From Latrodectus hesperus (Eukaryota > Arthropoda > Arachnida > Araneae > Theridiidae), in assembly GCA_037975125.1 (NCBI GenBank), contig CM075851.1, positions 125,421,134 through 125,485,133 on the forward strand: a DNA stretch of 64,000 nt. Reading direction: 5' to 3'. The position numbers and the translations under genes are program-made. This document shows positions 13,058-25,196 of this stretch, one piece after another (the stretch's first letter is position 1; the number at the start of each line of letters is the position of its first letter). Below the pieces are notes generated by a model. That model was given only the letters and a program-made list of their open reading frames with translations, had not been told where the DNA came from and searched no databases.

Positions 13058-13570
13058 AGTTGAATGAGGGATCCTAAATGGTGAGATCTTTCCAATTTTA
13101 TTTAAAGAAAAAACTTGTAATTTAAAGGCAATGAACTTATCATAAATTATTGACTCTAAAAATAAATAACATTAATGATAATTTACTGTATACTGAAATA
13201 TTCATCAAACAATATGAAAGTCTGTTGAATTTATTCTGTGAATGATTTAATACTCCTAAGTTCATTTAACGTCTTGTAAACTTTTGTTGTAAATAATTTT
13301 ATTGGAATTTAGAATTGTATCAAGAATTACTAGTGGAAAAAGTGTATTATATATTATTATAGTTTTTTTTAATCTAACATAATAATTTTTCTACCTTTAA
13401 TGAAAGATGTGTATTATTAATGATTATAATTACAGTAATTGTTTGTGTGAATGAAAAATAATGTTAGTTACGTAGTTAATAATTTTATTTAATCTGCTGT
13501 GTTTAATTTTTAATGTTAATTTTGTTGTATTAATTAGTAATTGAGTATTAATATACCAATTGAGGACAAT

Positions 13571-13749
13571 TGTAAGGTCAGTCTGGCCGAATGTGAGCAA
13601 TGAAATATCGCCACTAGAGGGCGAACAAAAACGAGTCAGTTGATGTACGTCGATCGCGAGATGCGGTCAGAGATTTGGCCAAGCGCAATATTCAATAAAG
13701 TTGTTATTTGTTACTGAAACGCAGTATTCTCATTTAAAACGTCCTGACA
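13571..13749 (+). repeat. Candidate 3' LTR of element C
   Basis: The segment starts TGTAAGG and ends CCTGACA, giving TG...CA ends. It contains AATAAA near 13695 and lies downstream of the integrase. There is no second copy, because the 5' end of the element is missing, so the boundaries are only inferred. Confidence 0.4.
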
Positions 13750-14118
13750 TGGTTATAAGTATAAATAACCTTAAATGATAAATTAAGTAAAAGCACGTAG
13801 GCTTTTAACATATGTTTGTAGTAAGTGGTATCACATATATTATACATTGCTATATTTTCCCGCTTTCCGAACCAAAACTTCACAATCAATTTTTGTAAAA
13901 AATGAAAATGATTATGGAAAATTTTATAAATAGAGAGAGTGCGTGTAATAATCTGTGGCATAATCCGATATCACAACGAGTTTCATCTTTACATCGAACA
14001 TTTTTTTTCTCGAGTTGACTGAAACGAATTGTGATTGAAAAAGGAACTCTGAAGAATAAAATGCTGTGTAATAGAACAGACATATTCATATTTAAATATT
14101 TATTTATAATCAGTTTAT
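13750..14118. other. Intergenic AT-rich sequence
   Basis: This lies between element C and the 3' end of the minus-strand coiled-coil gene. It probably includes the 3' UTR of that gene. The short ORFs are AT-rich and unrecognised. Confidence 0.4.
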
Positions 14119-17100
14119 TTATTTCTTTTTCTTGCCCTTTCCTTTCTTTGCATCCTTCTTCTCAACTTTTTCTTCCGCTTTCTCTTCTTCAACAGGGGGA
14201 GGAGGAGGAGGCTCCTCTACTAGCGGACCTTCTATTAACTTCTTGGCAGCGGTAAGATATTCTACTCGAGCTGAAAGATGCTTTTCGATGTTCCTAAAAG
14301 TCTCGTCACCTTAAAAGAAATACTCTTACAGTAAAAATTTTACGCTGATTCTAAGGAGAAACTTTGCAATTCAATATATTAATTACATTATTCCTGTTTA
14401 AAATCATATAATCTTAAAGTGGCGTTTGAATGCTCTATTTCATTGTTAAAACTAACTTTACTTGCATTAAATTTTGATTCTGATTTCCAAATTTTGTTCA
14501 CTGTATAAAATTTTCTCGTCTACGAAGTTCTAAATTTCAAATATAAATAATGAAAATTTTTAAAGTGTATTTTGTAAAATTTTCGTTGGATCAGAGATTA
14601 ATAAGTATGTAACGGAACTCAATTAAATTTTCATTTGCTCAGATGATATTAATTGTTTTAAATTATGTAGATGTACAAAGTGTTCCAAATTAAAATTCCC
14701 AAAAATGGAATATATAAAATGAGCCAAAAAATAAACATTTATATTAATTGAATAAATATAAAATACAGTTAAAATAAACTACATTTTATAATTTTTCTTA
14801 GCGTTTAGTGAAGTTAAAAAATATTTGAAAAAAACTTGACTATTATGAAAATTCCCAGATTGAAATCCATGTTTTGGACTGTGAATATCTTTACATTTGT
14901 AATAGACGCTGTGTTACATAATCGTTTATTGCATTTTGCAATGCTTTCATTGCATAAGATTTCGTTGTAACAGAACTCAATTAAATTTTCATTAGCTCAT
15001 GTGATATTATTTGTTTTAATGTATTAAATAGAATGTCCCATTTTATTTCCAAAAATAAATAAAAGTAAGCCAAAAATAAACCCAATATAAGAGGTGAATG
15101 ATTAAATAACTCACAACAAATATTTTAATTGTTAGGTAATCTGTTTTACAATAACTAATACCAAGACTTGTTTTATGTAAAGATTTTAAGTTCATTAACT
15201 TTCTCATTACATTTATAGCAAATAAAATACTTTTAAAAGCAATGACTGAAAAATAATATGCGTAAGATAATTGGCAATCAAACTGCTTTATATGACACCC
15301 AGTAAGCGATTCATTAATTTATAAACATTTTAAACGTATTATTAAGATGACCACCATTAATTACTTTCGATGTAGATGTTAAATAATCAATCATAGAAGC
15401 AGCACTGTGCAGTACAGCGTATAGAATATGTGAGGGCTTTCGTGAAGACTTTGCATTCGTTGTGGTAATGGAAAAACGAAGTGATTTCTTCAAAAGGGAT
15501 GGTCATTGACTTTCGGGCCAAGGGTAAATGGAACCCTCCAAAATCAGCGGCGTGGCAAATGTAGTTCACCACAAGCCATAGGTGTCAGAGAATAAGAACG
15601 ACTGCAGAGATGCATTAGGTGAATACACGTGCTACCGTTGAGCATCTGACCTCCCAGATGAACCAAGGGGACTGCCAACAGTGTCTCCCAAACTACTGTT
15701 CAGCAAATGTTGCTGCGTCTGGAAGCACCTGATTCATGGACCTATGCTGACTGCTGTTCACCGCTGACAAAGGCTGAAGTTTGCACGCTAGTACCGCAAC
15801 TGGACGTCCGCTAAGAGACGACAGGTAACATTTCTCGATGGAAAACGTTTTATGCTCCATTGAACAGATGGACGTTGGCGTATACGACGTGAAACCTCTG
15901 AAAGCAAACATCCTGCAACCATTGCCAGCATAGTCCAGGCTGGAGGCGGTAACATTAAGGTCTGGGGAATGTTTTCCTGCCATTATTTGAGTTCACTCAT
16001 CATTGTGGAAGGCACCTCTGGATCGATACTAGTACGCATCTGTCCTTGCGTACCATGTCCATCCCTATTCGAGCATTATTTTTCCTCAGGATGATGACAT
16101 CCACTATGAGGTGTCATACAGCTTACAGCGTGCGTGCTTGGTTAGAAGAGCGCGTCAGGTTGAATCTACTGTTCTCCCTTGATCAGCAAACTCATCTGAC
16201 TTAAGCCCAATCGAGAATCTGTGGGACCATTTTGATCAGTTTGGTCGCGGCATGCATCCACGCCCACGTGATCTGTCTCTGGCTACGGCACTGGAGTCGG
16301 GACTCGGCTCAGCATCCAACACTTTGAGGAACCTAACTGACTCTCTTCCTGTACATCTCGCAGCGGTCCGCTCTGTGAAAGGTGGTTATTCTGGCTTTAT
16401 TCTGACAGGTGGTCACATGAATGTGACTGGAATTTTATATACATCATAGGCATCCTTCTTCTTCTTCTTCTTAAGGTTGGGTTTGTATGTCATTGGGCAC
16501 CTCTGCTTTTATCAGCATTTTGTACCATTAACTCCAAACCCAATGTTTCCTAGTTCCAGTTGCTCGGGTCACCCACTTTATTAATAAAGTCTGATAACTC
16601 TTTAATGGAGCCTAGGTGTAACTCTCTAGTATGGATGATGCCTAAAGAAGTTAATCTAGGGAGGGCAAGAGCCTCGCATTCATAAATGATATGCTCTGCC
16701 GTTTCCTCTTGCGTTTGACATTTCCAGCAGATAGGGTCTTGCTGAAACAGTCCCATCTGGTCAGAAAGTCAGTCATGCTAGGGATAGCTTCCTGGCTTCC
16801 ACCAGAAGATGGTTTGGAGGTCATTTCTACCTCAAGTAAAAGATTCATTACTGCCCCTTTACAAGATTGCCTCTGAGTTCCCTTGTCTTTTTCAGCAAGG
16901 TCTACTTCAGAGGCATCACCTGCAAATGCAGAAAGATTTGTTATTTCTTGTGTCTTTTCAGCCACAAGATAACAATTAATAAGCTCAGGTAATATAAGTC
17001 CACCCAGCATTGCCTGAGATACTGGGCAAGGCAAATTACTCTAGAAGTTTGCCAGGCAACTAGAGGCTCCGTTAAGACACCAATACCGCGGTGCCAATTA

Positions 17101-17919
17101 GCCCTAGGCACGGATCGCATAACACCAGGGTTTACGGGAGCTGGTTCGCGGCCTCTTATTCTATATTCAAGGCTATCCTGTCATTCCTACAGGACGTTCG
17201 GCGATCCACCACCTGCCGACGCGCCTGGTGGCTAGCTCAAGCCCCAGAGGGGTACACATACCCCCTGGTTCCAGGTATCATAGGCATTATTTTGATGTTA
17301 ATATAATCAGATAATTATATTTTGAAACGGAGAAGGGATTGGTTTACTTCGTTAAGGGCATCATTTTATTAAAGTTTTGTACTGTACAGTAAAACACCAT
17401 ATAATGGTTAAAAAGGTTTGATTATAAAAAGAGCATGAAGTTAAAACCTTTATATCGCGTCATTATTATGCAATTACAACTATATTGATGCAACTGGGCT
17501 AATTGATTTTGGGTAATTGAAAAATTGTCCAAATGAAAATGATGGTAAATACAAATTATTCATTACTGTAAGTTAAGAAAAATGTCACCTTTTCCATCTT
17601 TCACAGACTTAGCTATGCTTTTAGTAGTTTCTAGCCAAGATAGCTGAGAGTCTTCCATTAGCTTTATCGCCCTTTTTAGCTCTTCAACGGAATGATGGTC
17701 CTCAGGGAGTTGTATATCCTCAGACTTTTCAAACAAATCACCAGAAGGCGGTAACTCTGTGTCCAGCTCTTCTCTCAGAGATTCTAAATGTTTTTCCGAG
17801 TCCTGCTGCATTTTCAAAACACCCCCAATTTTTATTTCTAAGTCTTCCATTTTGTCCTTCAACAAATTGATGGAAGACAGAATTTCATCGGATGTTTCAT
17901 TTTCAAAGAGCGACGCCAT
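14119..17919 (-). CDS. Uncharacterised coiled-coil protein, two exons
   Basis: The predicted exons are 17589-17919 and 14119-14309, joined in phase 1 (donor GT at 17588, acceptor AG at 14311-14310), giving 173 residues. The ATG at 17919 is preferred over one further upstream in the open frame because it has better context (GGCATGGCG) and the upstream residues look like translated non-coding DNA. The N-terminal two thirds are rich in Glu, Lys and Leu with heptad-like spacing. The C-terminus has a run of six Pro followed by alternating acidic and Lys residues and ends GKGKKKK. I do not recognise a family. Splicing is inferred from frame and signals, and an extra small exon in the intron is possible. 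Confidence 0.55.
14310..15590 (-). other. Intron sequence of the coiled-coil gene, left part
   Basis: This is AT-rich with no convincing coding sequence. Two short stretches (near 14600-14720 and 14960-15060) share wording such as AACTCAATTAAATTTTCATT and are likely diverged copies of one repeat. Confidence 0.4.
15600..16442 (+). pseudogene. Second Tc1-type transposase relic
   Basis: Translation in shifting frames recovers typical Tc1 blocks: RWRIRRETSE (WR.P.E region) and QAGGGNIKVWGMFSCH near 15940-15985, then a segment matching the conserved ENLWDHFD near 16210. The last open frame contains MHPRPRDLSLATAL, the usual region after the final catalytic acidic residue. Frameshifts and stops are frequent. 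No terminal inverted repeats were identified. The relic lies in the intron of the coiled-coil gene, in antisense orientation. Confidence 0.75.
16454..17276 (-). mobile_element. LINE-derived internally deleted element with target duplication
   Basis: The 823-bp insertion is bounded by a perfect 11-bp direct repeat ATCATAGGCAT at 16443-16453 and 17277-17287. On the minus strand it has a GC-rich 5' head (17276 to about 17035). An open stretch starting at 17034 follows, then the tail of a LINE RNase H region with CWKCQTQEETAEHIIYEC (codons in 16756-16550), and a short AGAAG-repeat 3' tail. The central LINE (endonuclease and RT) is absent. I infer a non-autonomous derivative mobilised by a full-length LINE. 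Confidence 0.75.
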
Positions 17920-17989
17920 GCCAAATCTCGAAAAAGCTATCCAGTTAAAAGAACACAAAATTAAGTAAAAATAGAAAAGCTCCAAGTTT

Positions 17990-18859
17990 GGTTGTAAACT
18001 ATTTTGAAAAGTAACTATTAACTCAAGTGGTTTTGTTTTATTTTTTGTATTTGGTATGGTAGAATAACACTGAAAAAGTTTGGAGCCACATTCTCGCCAG
18101 GTAACAAAAGCAATTCCGTATCTTTAAAAATCAAATAGTTCTTTAAAATACCATTTATTTATTTCGAGCAGCTTTAAAAATTTTCTATTGCTGTTAAAGA
18201 TGTTGGAAAAATCGTGATAAATTTGAATTAAGAGTTTAAAAAGTTTATCGAAACAAATAATAGCAATATTATTTGCTTATTAAATTTTGTAAAATTATGC
18301 ATGTTTGAGTTGAATTTATTTTCATTACAAATTTTATTTTCTTCTAACAAAATTTTTTAAACAAAAATCATTATGTTTGAAGTAGGAATTTTTTTTGTTG
18401 GTCATGGGAAAACTATATATACTTAATGCTTTAGTTTTTTACTCTTCGGAAATGTATGGTATATAATAAATCTTGAGGGATTATAAATATAATTCTGGAA
18501 TATTCTAAGGTTTTTTACGTATCTACTGTTTTCTTAACCGAAATGTTTACTTTGGTTTACAAGTAGTTAAATTTATAGCAAAATCAGCCTTAAGCTCATG
18601 TAACAAGTTTAATCGAAAGTAAATAATTTCTATTATATCCAAATTAAGATAATAAATAAATTAAGAAAGAGTAACTTTTTTACAAATTTTATTCTTATAT
18701 TCGAAATAAGAAAAAGAGAAAAGAAAATGAGGTGTTAGACATTATTACCTACTGTAAAAATCTAATTTAATTTATAGTAAATTAAGTATTCTCCAAAATT
18801 AAAACTTAACTTCAATCATTCACAATAGTAAATAATCATTCCTTCTAGAATTCCTTTAT
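17990..18859. other. AT-rich sequence upstream of the coiled-coil gene
   Basis: This should contain the promoter of the minus-strand coiled-coil gene. No TATA or initiator motif can be assigned with confidence. Confidence 0.35.
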
Positions 18860-18861
18860 AT

Positions 18862-19195
18862 GCGATGGGTTTACTCCGATTATCACGTGACAAAGAAAAT
18901 CACGGGATGATTGCAAACGTCGAAAGTTCGATTCCCAATGCCGCCAAAGACCCACCGATATACGTGCTCGTTAAATCTGTAGAATCGAAAGTCCTGTGGT
19001 CGGTAATTGAGCAGTTACCATGGGTGCAATGGTCTGGAGAAAATTTCCTCCCCCTTCAGATCAATGGCATCTATCGGAGGATTTAAAGAGTAAAGACGTA
19101 CTTTTTCATTTTCGTGGCGCTCTGATTAAAACGAAAGACGCTCCCTATTGACCAAGCCATAGCGAGCATGGCTTGTCCAAGTGTCATAAGTAACA

Positions 19196-19197
<2 letters not shown>
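18862..19197 (+). repeat. tRNA-derived SINE (family 2, variant head)
   Basis: A B-box-like AAGTTCGATTCCC lies near 18924. The 3' part, from about 19095 (ACGTACTTT...TTCGTGG...GACGCTC...CCAAGTGTCATAAG), matches the reverse complement of 60693-60830. The element ends in an AACAACA tail that runs into a (TA)n tract. The 5' head differs from the copy at 60.7-61.1 kb. Confidence 0.7.

Positions 19198-19258
<61 letters not shown>
19198..19258. repeat. (TA)n microsatellite
   Basis: About 30 TA units directly follow the 3' tail of the SINE at 18862-19197. Confidence 0.95.
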
Positions 19259-19261
<3 letters not shown>

Positions 19262-19264
<3 letters not shown>

Positions 19265-21500
19265 ATAAAATAATAAATATATCTTATTTTTCAGTTAGTT
19301 AAACACCAAAATATATGAAATGTTGTCGATAAATCCTCGAAAGTCTACAATTCTTTTCATTTCATGATAATTATACATCAAAAATTGTTCTATTCCTTTA
19401 AGATTTTTTAATATTTTTTTCTTAGAATTCATGGAAAAATTAAGGAATTTCACATTTATTTATATTTAGCTATAAAATTTTTCCTTTGTTAATCAAATAT
19501 TTATATTTTTAATTTTACTGACATTTATTGAACTTTTTTTACCCATAAGTTTTATATTTATTTAAGCGTTTACAGTAGTCTTAAAAAAATTTCATTCACG
19601 ATTATGTATGCTTTGCGACACTTTTTGTGATAGTCAATGAAATCATAAAACCAAAAAAGTATACTTTAGGTTGCTCCTTGGAGATTTTTATTAAGCCAAA
19701 CGTGTTTTCGTGCTTTTTTGAAAAAACAAGGTAGCGCTGAAAACATAACTGCATGAATCGCATGTAAAATAATTATACAAATTTTATAATGCTTTAAAAG
19801 GTAGCAGTGATAATATAATAGTGTTTTTACATTGCTTTTAAGATCAAAACAGCGTTAACAAAACAAAAACGAGATCCAAAATACAAAAAATACAAAGGTT
19901 GTTAGAAATAAACCAACATCGCTAACATGGTGACAAATTGGCGAGAAATTGAGGGGCACCATAAAATATACGCCACACAGACCAAAATATATGTACCAAG
20001 GATATAACAAAGGATCAAGGATATATATATATATATAATATACTGAAGAAATTACAAAATATTATAAAAAAGTTATAATATTTTTTAAAAACATTTTCGA
20101 ATCAAAATGATTAAATATTGCTTGAAAATACTGATTAAAAGAACCGATTCTTAAATTATTTATGATTTGTTTCATAGAAAGTATATACTCTATACTAACT
20201 TGAGAAGAAACAAATGATTTAGCACATTTATCAGTTATTGTATTGGCTTAATTTTTTATTGATATTTTTTAAATAAAACGAAATAAAAAGAAACCGCTCA
20301 TTTTAGTTTAAATTTTTTTCTGAAGAGCCTTTGAACTTTTTTAATTATAAAATTGAAATAATTTTTTTAGTGTAATTTTTGTTGTGGTATATTCAAATTA
20401 TAATTTGTATTTTTCTTCCGGATATTTCGTCTATGTGATGTGACCCTGCTTGTGCCTAAATCATAATAATGATTAATTCAAAATAAAAGCATGTGATTAA
20501 GCTGCCTATTTTGTTTCTCGACTACTTATACAAAAAAATATATTTCTATAGAATAATTGTATAATTATGTTCTTCTATATAAATTTGATATTCATAAAAG
20601 AGAAATAATATTTAACTTTTAAAACTCATATTGATATATTGCATTTCAGTAAAAGTTTACAATCGGGTACTTATTAATTCTTAGGAGAAATTTTTGAAGT
20701 CAAGACAGGTGCCAAGACTTGATAAACAAGATGGTCGCTACACAAAAATAGGGTTACCAAGATAACCAGAAATTAAAATGTATCGCCAAACCAAGTAGTA
20801 CACGATTCTACACCGAACCTTGCATTTTTAATTTGACCCAACGCAAAAACTAACAAAATAGACACAGTATACTTAAAAAGTGTGTTAAATAATGCGTGAT
20901 TATGCATGAGTGATAAAAAAAAACGTAATTAGGAAGTAAGATTTCAAGATAATTCGGTATATTTTGGTTGCTAATAATAGGAAATACATCTCATCGTGTT
21001 TGGTTGCTTCGTTTCTCTGGCCTTAAAAGTAATTAGTTGAAATGAAAACCAGACGCGCAAGGTCCAAACAATGACAATCTGCACCAACCCTTTATTTGTA
21101 ATAATAAACTAGAAAAGATTGTGATTAATAGTGCATTTTTCATTAAAATAATAAACTTGCATGTATCTGTTTGCTTTTAAAGTTTTATTTCTACCGGACA
21201 TAAGCTATTAAACTGTTCAATTTAATTAAGCTTCATTTACATTAATTCCTCCTCTGACACCACGAAGTGTAAACCCTAATTGTTGTGAAGCTAATTACCG
21301 TTAGTGCTAACAAATATAATCTTTTGAATTTAAATAATATATTATTTTTTAATATTGCATTGTGTAACTCGTATGTTATTTCAAACATTTAATCATTGCT
21401 AACAGCATGGTTAAGTAGCCACATGGTATTCATAATTTACACTAATTAATTAAAGTAATAAAATAAGTGGTACCACAGTGAAAAAAAACTTACTGGTCTG
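19262..21500. other. AT-rich sequence without recognised genes
   Basis: No coding signal appears on either strand. A short (AT)n run is at about 20021-20037. Confidence 0.45.
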
Positions 21501-21504
21501 AAAA

Positions 21505-22070
21505 AATAATGTTGTTGTTGTTGTTGCTTATCCTCAATAGATCTGACATAAGTCAGAGATATTTCAGTAGGTCGTTGACGGCCAGAAAATCGATGACAGT
21601 AAGGGGATCTGATGTTATGTCTGTCTTGGTAAGTGCGACGCAATTCTGTATGTGATTCAGTAAGGCTGGATGGTCAGAGCATTTTCTACAAGTGGGGAAT
21701 ATCCTTGTGCCTCAGTTTATTCTGCGCGACAGACAATGCAGCTTCATTCTCATAAGTCATCAAAACCATATGGAAGAGAGAATGCGCAGTTGGACCAAAG
21801 TCTGGACTAGTCCAAGGGACAAGTCTGTCTTTGCTGTATGCCTGCAGGCCTTAGCCGAGCATAATGGAACGACCTTCACGCCTATGTTCGCAAAAAAAAT
21901 TATATAAAAACACCGACTTACAGGAGAAAGTTCTATCACTAGGCTGGCCTACTTTAAGGTCTTCGAAAACTTGTTTAGTTGATTCCTTCAGTGGAACATT
22001 TATAATCCGGACATGTGTTATAGGAGCATATATCACTTTCTCCAGTCTGAGAGCTCATAGGATTTGATTA
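21505..22070 (-). pseudogene. 3' end of a LINE (RNase H tail), decayed
   Basis: Minus-strand translation gives TCRKCSDHPALLNHIQNC (zinc-ribbon-like Cys/His cluster) followed by DPLTVIDFLAVNDLL, a layout typical of the end of LINE pol proteins with an RNase H domain. Downstream is a GATAAGCAACAACAAC tail at 21510-21535 (plus strand GTTGTTGTTG). Upstream codons are broken by stops and frameshifts. The (CAA)n tail resembles the SINE tails in this window. Confidence 0.6.
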
Positions 22071-22086
22071 CTTCGTGATTTTTTAG

Positions 22087-22383
22087 TCTCCAGAATTCAG
22101 TAAAACATCAGATTTGAATAACGAGCAGAGTTTTTACTAACAGCGTGGGATTCAGGCATTTACCTTGGCATTTTTTTTACTGCTTCTACAATCTCGAAAC
22201 CCCCAATGATTTCAATCTTGTCCTTTCGTTTTCTATGGAAAGAACTTCTCACAAGCCATGGTCAATTTAGTCCACTTCACTAAAGGGAAGAAATGGGGAA
22301 ATAATAAATTATACAAACTTAAGAAAGAATGAAATATAAAAAGGGACTTTCTGCCAGGGAAAAAATAGGTCATTTAATTTATG

Positions 22384-22417
<34 letters not shown>

Positions 22418-22786
22418 GTAACATAATGGACACAAACTTTTGTTAGATTTTTTCATATTCACCGGATAAATTGCCTTCACCGAGGGTTTTTCCATTCTAC
22501 AAGAAAAAATATCAGGGAAATTTCCAAATACTCACCGCAGCACATGTAGAAGTTAAAAGTGCAACATCCATTTCCCGCTTTTAACAATGGTTATGAACAA
22601 ACCCAGAAGCATTCGCGCGGAAAAGCGCTATCTTTATCATTAGGCAAATCCTCTTATTTCTCTTTTAATCGTTTTGTCGAATATTTATATGCACATGCCC
22701 ATAAATTTTATTCATTGCTTGTGAAAAAGTTTTTAAACTTTGCTAAGCAATTCTTTAATTATTAAAGATGGCATGTAAATACCAAT
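22087..22786. other. AT-rich flank of element B
   Basis: A (TA)n run occurs at about 22387-22416. No gene was recognised. The last bases, CCAAT at 22782-22786, are the left copy of the element B target duplication. Confidence 0.45.
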
Positions 22787-23210
22787 ATTAGATGTTGTTG
22801 TTCATAATATTTAGTTTATTAGGTTGCGTAAAGAACTCAACAAGTTTCAGCATCTAATGGATATTTTATTAGCGTACAGCATCAATATTATCAGAGAGCC
22901 AAAACATGGCGCTCAAAAATTAACATGTTTTTTCAAGTACAGATCGGTTTCCAGTTAACAATGACAAAACAGTTAAAAGATATAAAAGTAAAATTATATA
23001 AAACTGAAATATAAATTACTACAATTATTACAAAAATTAACAATAATTACTTACTTTTGAATAAAATAAACTTAACATTTATTACTTAAAGAAATAGAAT
23101 TAATTTGTTTTCTTCATAATCCTGTCAGACATCATTCAATCAATTTGAGAAAGCTGTTTGACAGGTACATCCATCTAGTGGCAAAAATAACAATAACTGT
23201 TGTCCTTACA
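22787..23210 (-). repeat. Element B 3' LTR
   Basis: The LTR is 424 bp. On the minus strand it begins TGTAAGGACAACAG and ends CATCTAAT. It differs from the other LTR at two positions (GGCGCTC against AGCGCTC, and TTTGAGAA against TTTGCGAA). A purine tract (minus GGTGAGGGAGTAA) immediately precedes it. Confidence 0.95.
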
Positions 23211-24225
23211 TTACTCCCTCACCAGTAACTGAGTTACGATAATCAGACAATCATGGTAGAAGAGAAGTTAAATTATAGATATATATTTAATACAATGTTA
23301 AGTTCAATATGTATCCTACTATAGACACTGTACTAAAATGATAAATACTATAAATGAAACATTATAATTTAGTAAATAAGAATTAAATCAAAAATATCCT
23401 TGCAGATATATATATATTAAGCAAAAAATAATTTATATAATACAAAAAAATGAAATTATAATGAATCTTATTCTCATATCAAGTATTACTAATATGCAAA
23501 AATTTTCAGGATCTATTAATTAACAAGATATATGAATATATTCACACAAGGTAACTTAATTAAAGATCAGGACATATTACTTAAATCTGATGCTGAAAAA
23601 AAAAATATATATAATTGAAATACTATACACACAAAATGTGTCACAATTCCATACATACAATATCTACTTGTTCATAATTACATAGTCAATGTGTTATGCT
23701 TTCAATGACATGAAATAAAGAACACCAATGATTCTGTAATCAATAATGTTGTGACATGTATAATGCATTAGGTAATAAAATTGGATAAGAGAATACCCAA
23801 AATTACACAATTAAATATAATTCCTACACAGAGAAATGTATCATGACAAAATAATTTGTATATCAGAAGAATAATTTCAAAGAGAAATATAATATAATAA
23901 GAATAATTTGTATCATAAAATAATTATATAAGCATACTAAATTCAGAAGATAAAGTACATATGTTGATACAGGAGAAATTATACGAAAATTAATATATTG
24001 ATGTAAATAATGCAAAATAAAAAAAAATTCAAACAATAAAAAAGCATATTCATGTACTATAAAGGAATAATTTTTTTACAAGAAATAATAATTAAGGCAA
24101 AATTTAAAGGTAACCAATATAATATGGTGAAATTATTTATGTATATATATCCACAACATAATTACACACTGAATAACTTTTGATGCAGACTATAATTGAG
24201 GAAAAGGTATAAACACATAAAATTT
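23211..24225 (-). other. Element B non-coding 3' region
   Basis: About 1 kb of AT-rich sequence lies between the integrase stop and the 3' LTR. No envelope-like ORF is visible on the minus strand. Confidence 0.5.
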
Positions 24226-24891
24226 TTAATCTTTAAACCTTAGTGGTTGTTTTATTTTTCGACCACACCTGGAAGTTGTTTGATTATTAATTGGAAGGTG
24301 TGGATTTCTGTGATCTGAATTCTTATTTGTTTCTTTAGCTGTTGCTTGCTCGTTAACTTTGTCCATGACCAACAAATAGGCAGGTTTTAGACGGTCAATT
24401 GATATGTTCACATTTTTCTCTTTCATTGACAATGTGAAAAATTTATCAAAACGCTCAACTACCTTATATGGTCCTTGATAAGGTGGTTCAAGGGCCTTTT
24501 TCACTCTGTCTATTCTTACAAAAACATGAGAACAAGACCTTAGATCTTTATGTACAAATATTCTTTGCTGCTTGAAACTACCTGATAGTACTGGTTTCAG
24601 ATGTTCCATGAACTTCTGTAACTGTGAGACAAAGGTTTCTTGGTCCATTTTGATGGTAGGTGGGTCGAAGAATTCTCCTGGTAACTTGATGCTTGAACCA
24701 TACACCATTTGTGCAATTGAGTGGTTTGTGTCTGGTCTAATAGCAGCTCTCAAACCAAGTAGTACTGTAGGTAGGGATTCAGTCCACCTTATGTTGTTAT
24801 GTGCTTTTATAGCACCTTTCAGGATCCTATGTTGTCTCTCTATTTTTCCGTTACATTGAGGGTGATATGAGGTAGTATGCAATACTTTAGC
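24226..24891 (-). pseudogene. Element B integrase, C-terminal piece
   Basis: This is the continuation of the integrase beyond the element A insertion. Minus-strand codons from the target-site duplication read AKVLHTTSYHP, then NGKIERQHR with the catalytic Glu of the D,D-35-E triad. An all-alpha and SH3-like C-terminal segment follows, ending with a basic motif (GRKIKQPLRF) and a stop at 24226. The piece joins in frame to codons at about 28521-28646 if element A and one duplication copy are removed. That reconstruction is inferred only. Confidence 0.9.
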
Positions 24892-24896
24892 ACCAC

Positions 24897-25195
24897 TGTA
24901 GTGTTAGGATACTCCTCATTCTCTTCACATGATGGCGCTGTAGTCATTGGGAGAGAGGAGAGGAGGGAGTCCGCTCCGGCGGAGAGAAGAGAGATTGTCG
25001 TGGACCAGCGAACGAGAAGGTTTAGCTGGCTCTCCTTGGGTGTTTGTTCTGTTGGCCGAGTAGGGCCATAGTAAAATTTCTATTAATTATAATTTTATTA
25101 TTTTAATATACAATACTATCAATTAATAATTTTAAATTTAAATAAATGTTTGTATTTGTTCGAGTTGTGCTTTCTTAGACAGAACAGACACTACA
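24897..25195 (+). repeat. Element A 5' LTR
   Basis: The LTR begins TGTAGTGTTAGG and ends ACACTACA, with AATAAA near its 3' end. The 3' LTR copy is at 28217-28515. The only difference seen is CATAGTAAAA here against CATAGTTAAA there. Confidence 0.97.
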
Positions 25196-25196
25196 C

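Larger units (their letters stand above)
8289..13749 (+). mobile_element. Element C: decayed Ty3/gypsy retrotransposon, 5'-truncated
   Basis: The domain order is gag, zinc knuckles, protease, reverse transcriptase, RNase H, H2C2 and integrase, the canonical Ty3/gypsy order. No 5' LTR or primer-binding site precedes it, because the element starts abruptly beside a Tc1 fragment. A candidate 3' LTR lies at 13571-13749. At least six in-frame stop codons and one frameshift show it is inactive. Its gag is clearly homologous to the gag of element A at 25294. Confidence 0.92.

Noticed and set aside
17920..17985. N-terminal extension of the coiled-coil protein (start at 17985)
   Set aside because: The extra 22 residues are hydrophobic and look like translated AT-rich UTR. 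The ATG at 17919 has a better context.
23211..24225. Possible envelope gene of element B
   Set aside because: No ORF, signal peptide or membrane segment appears on the minus strand. The region is AT-rich non-coding.
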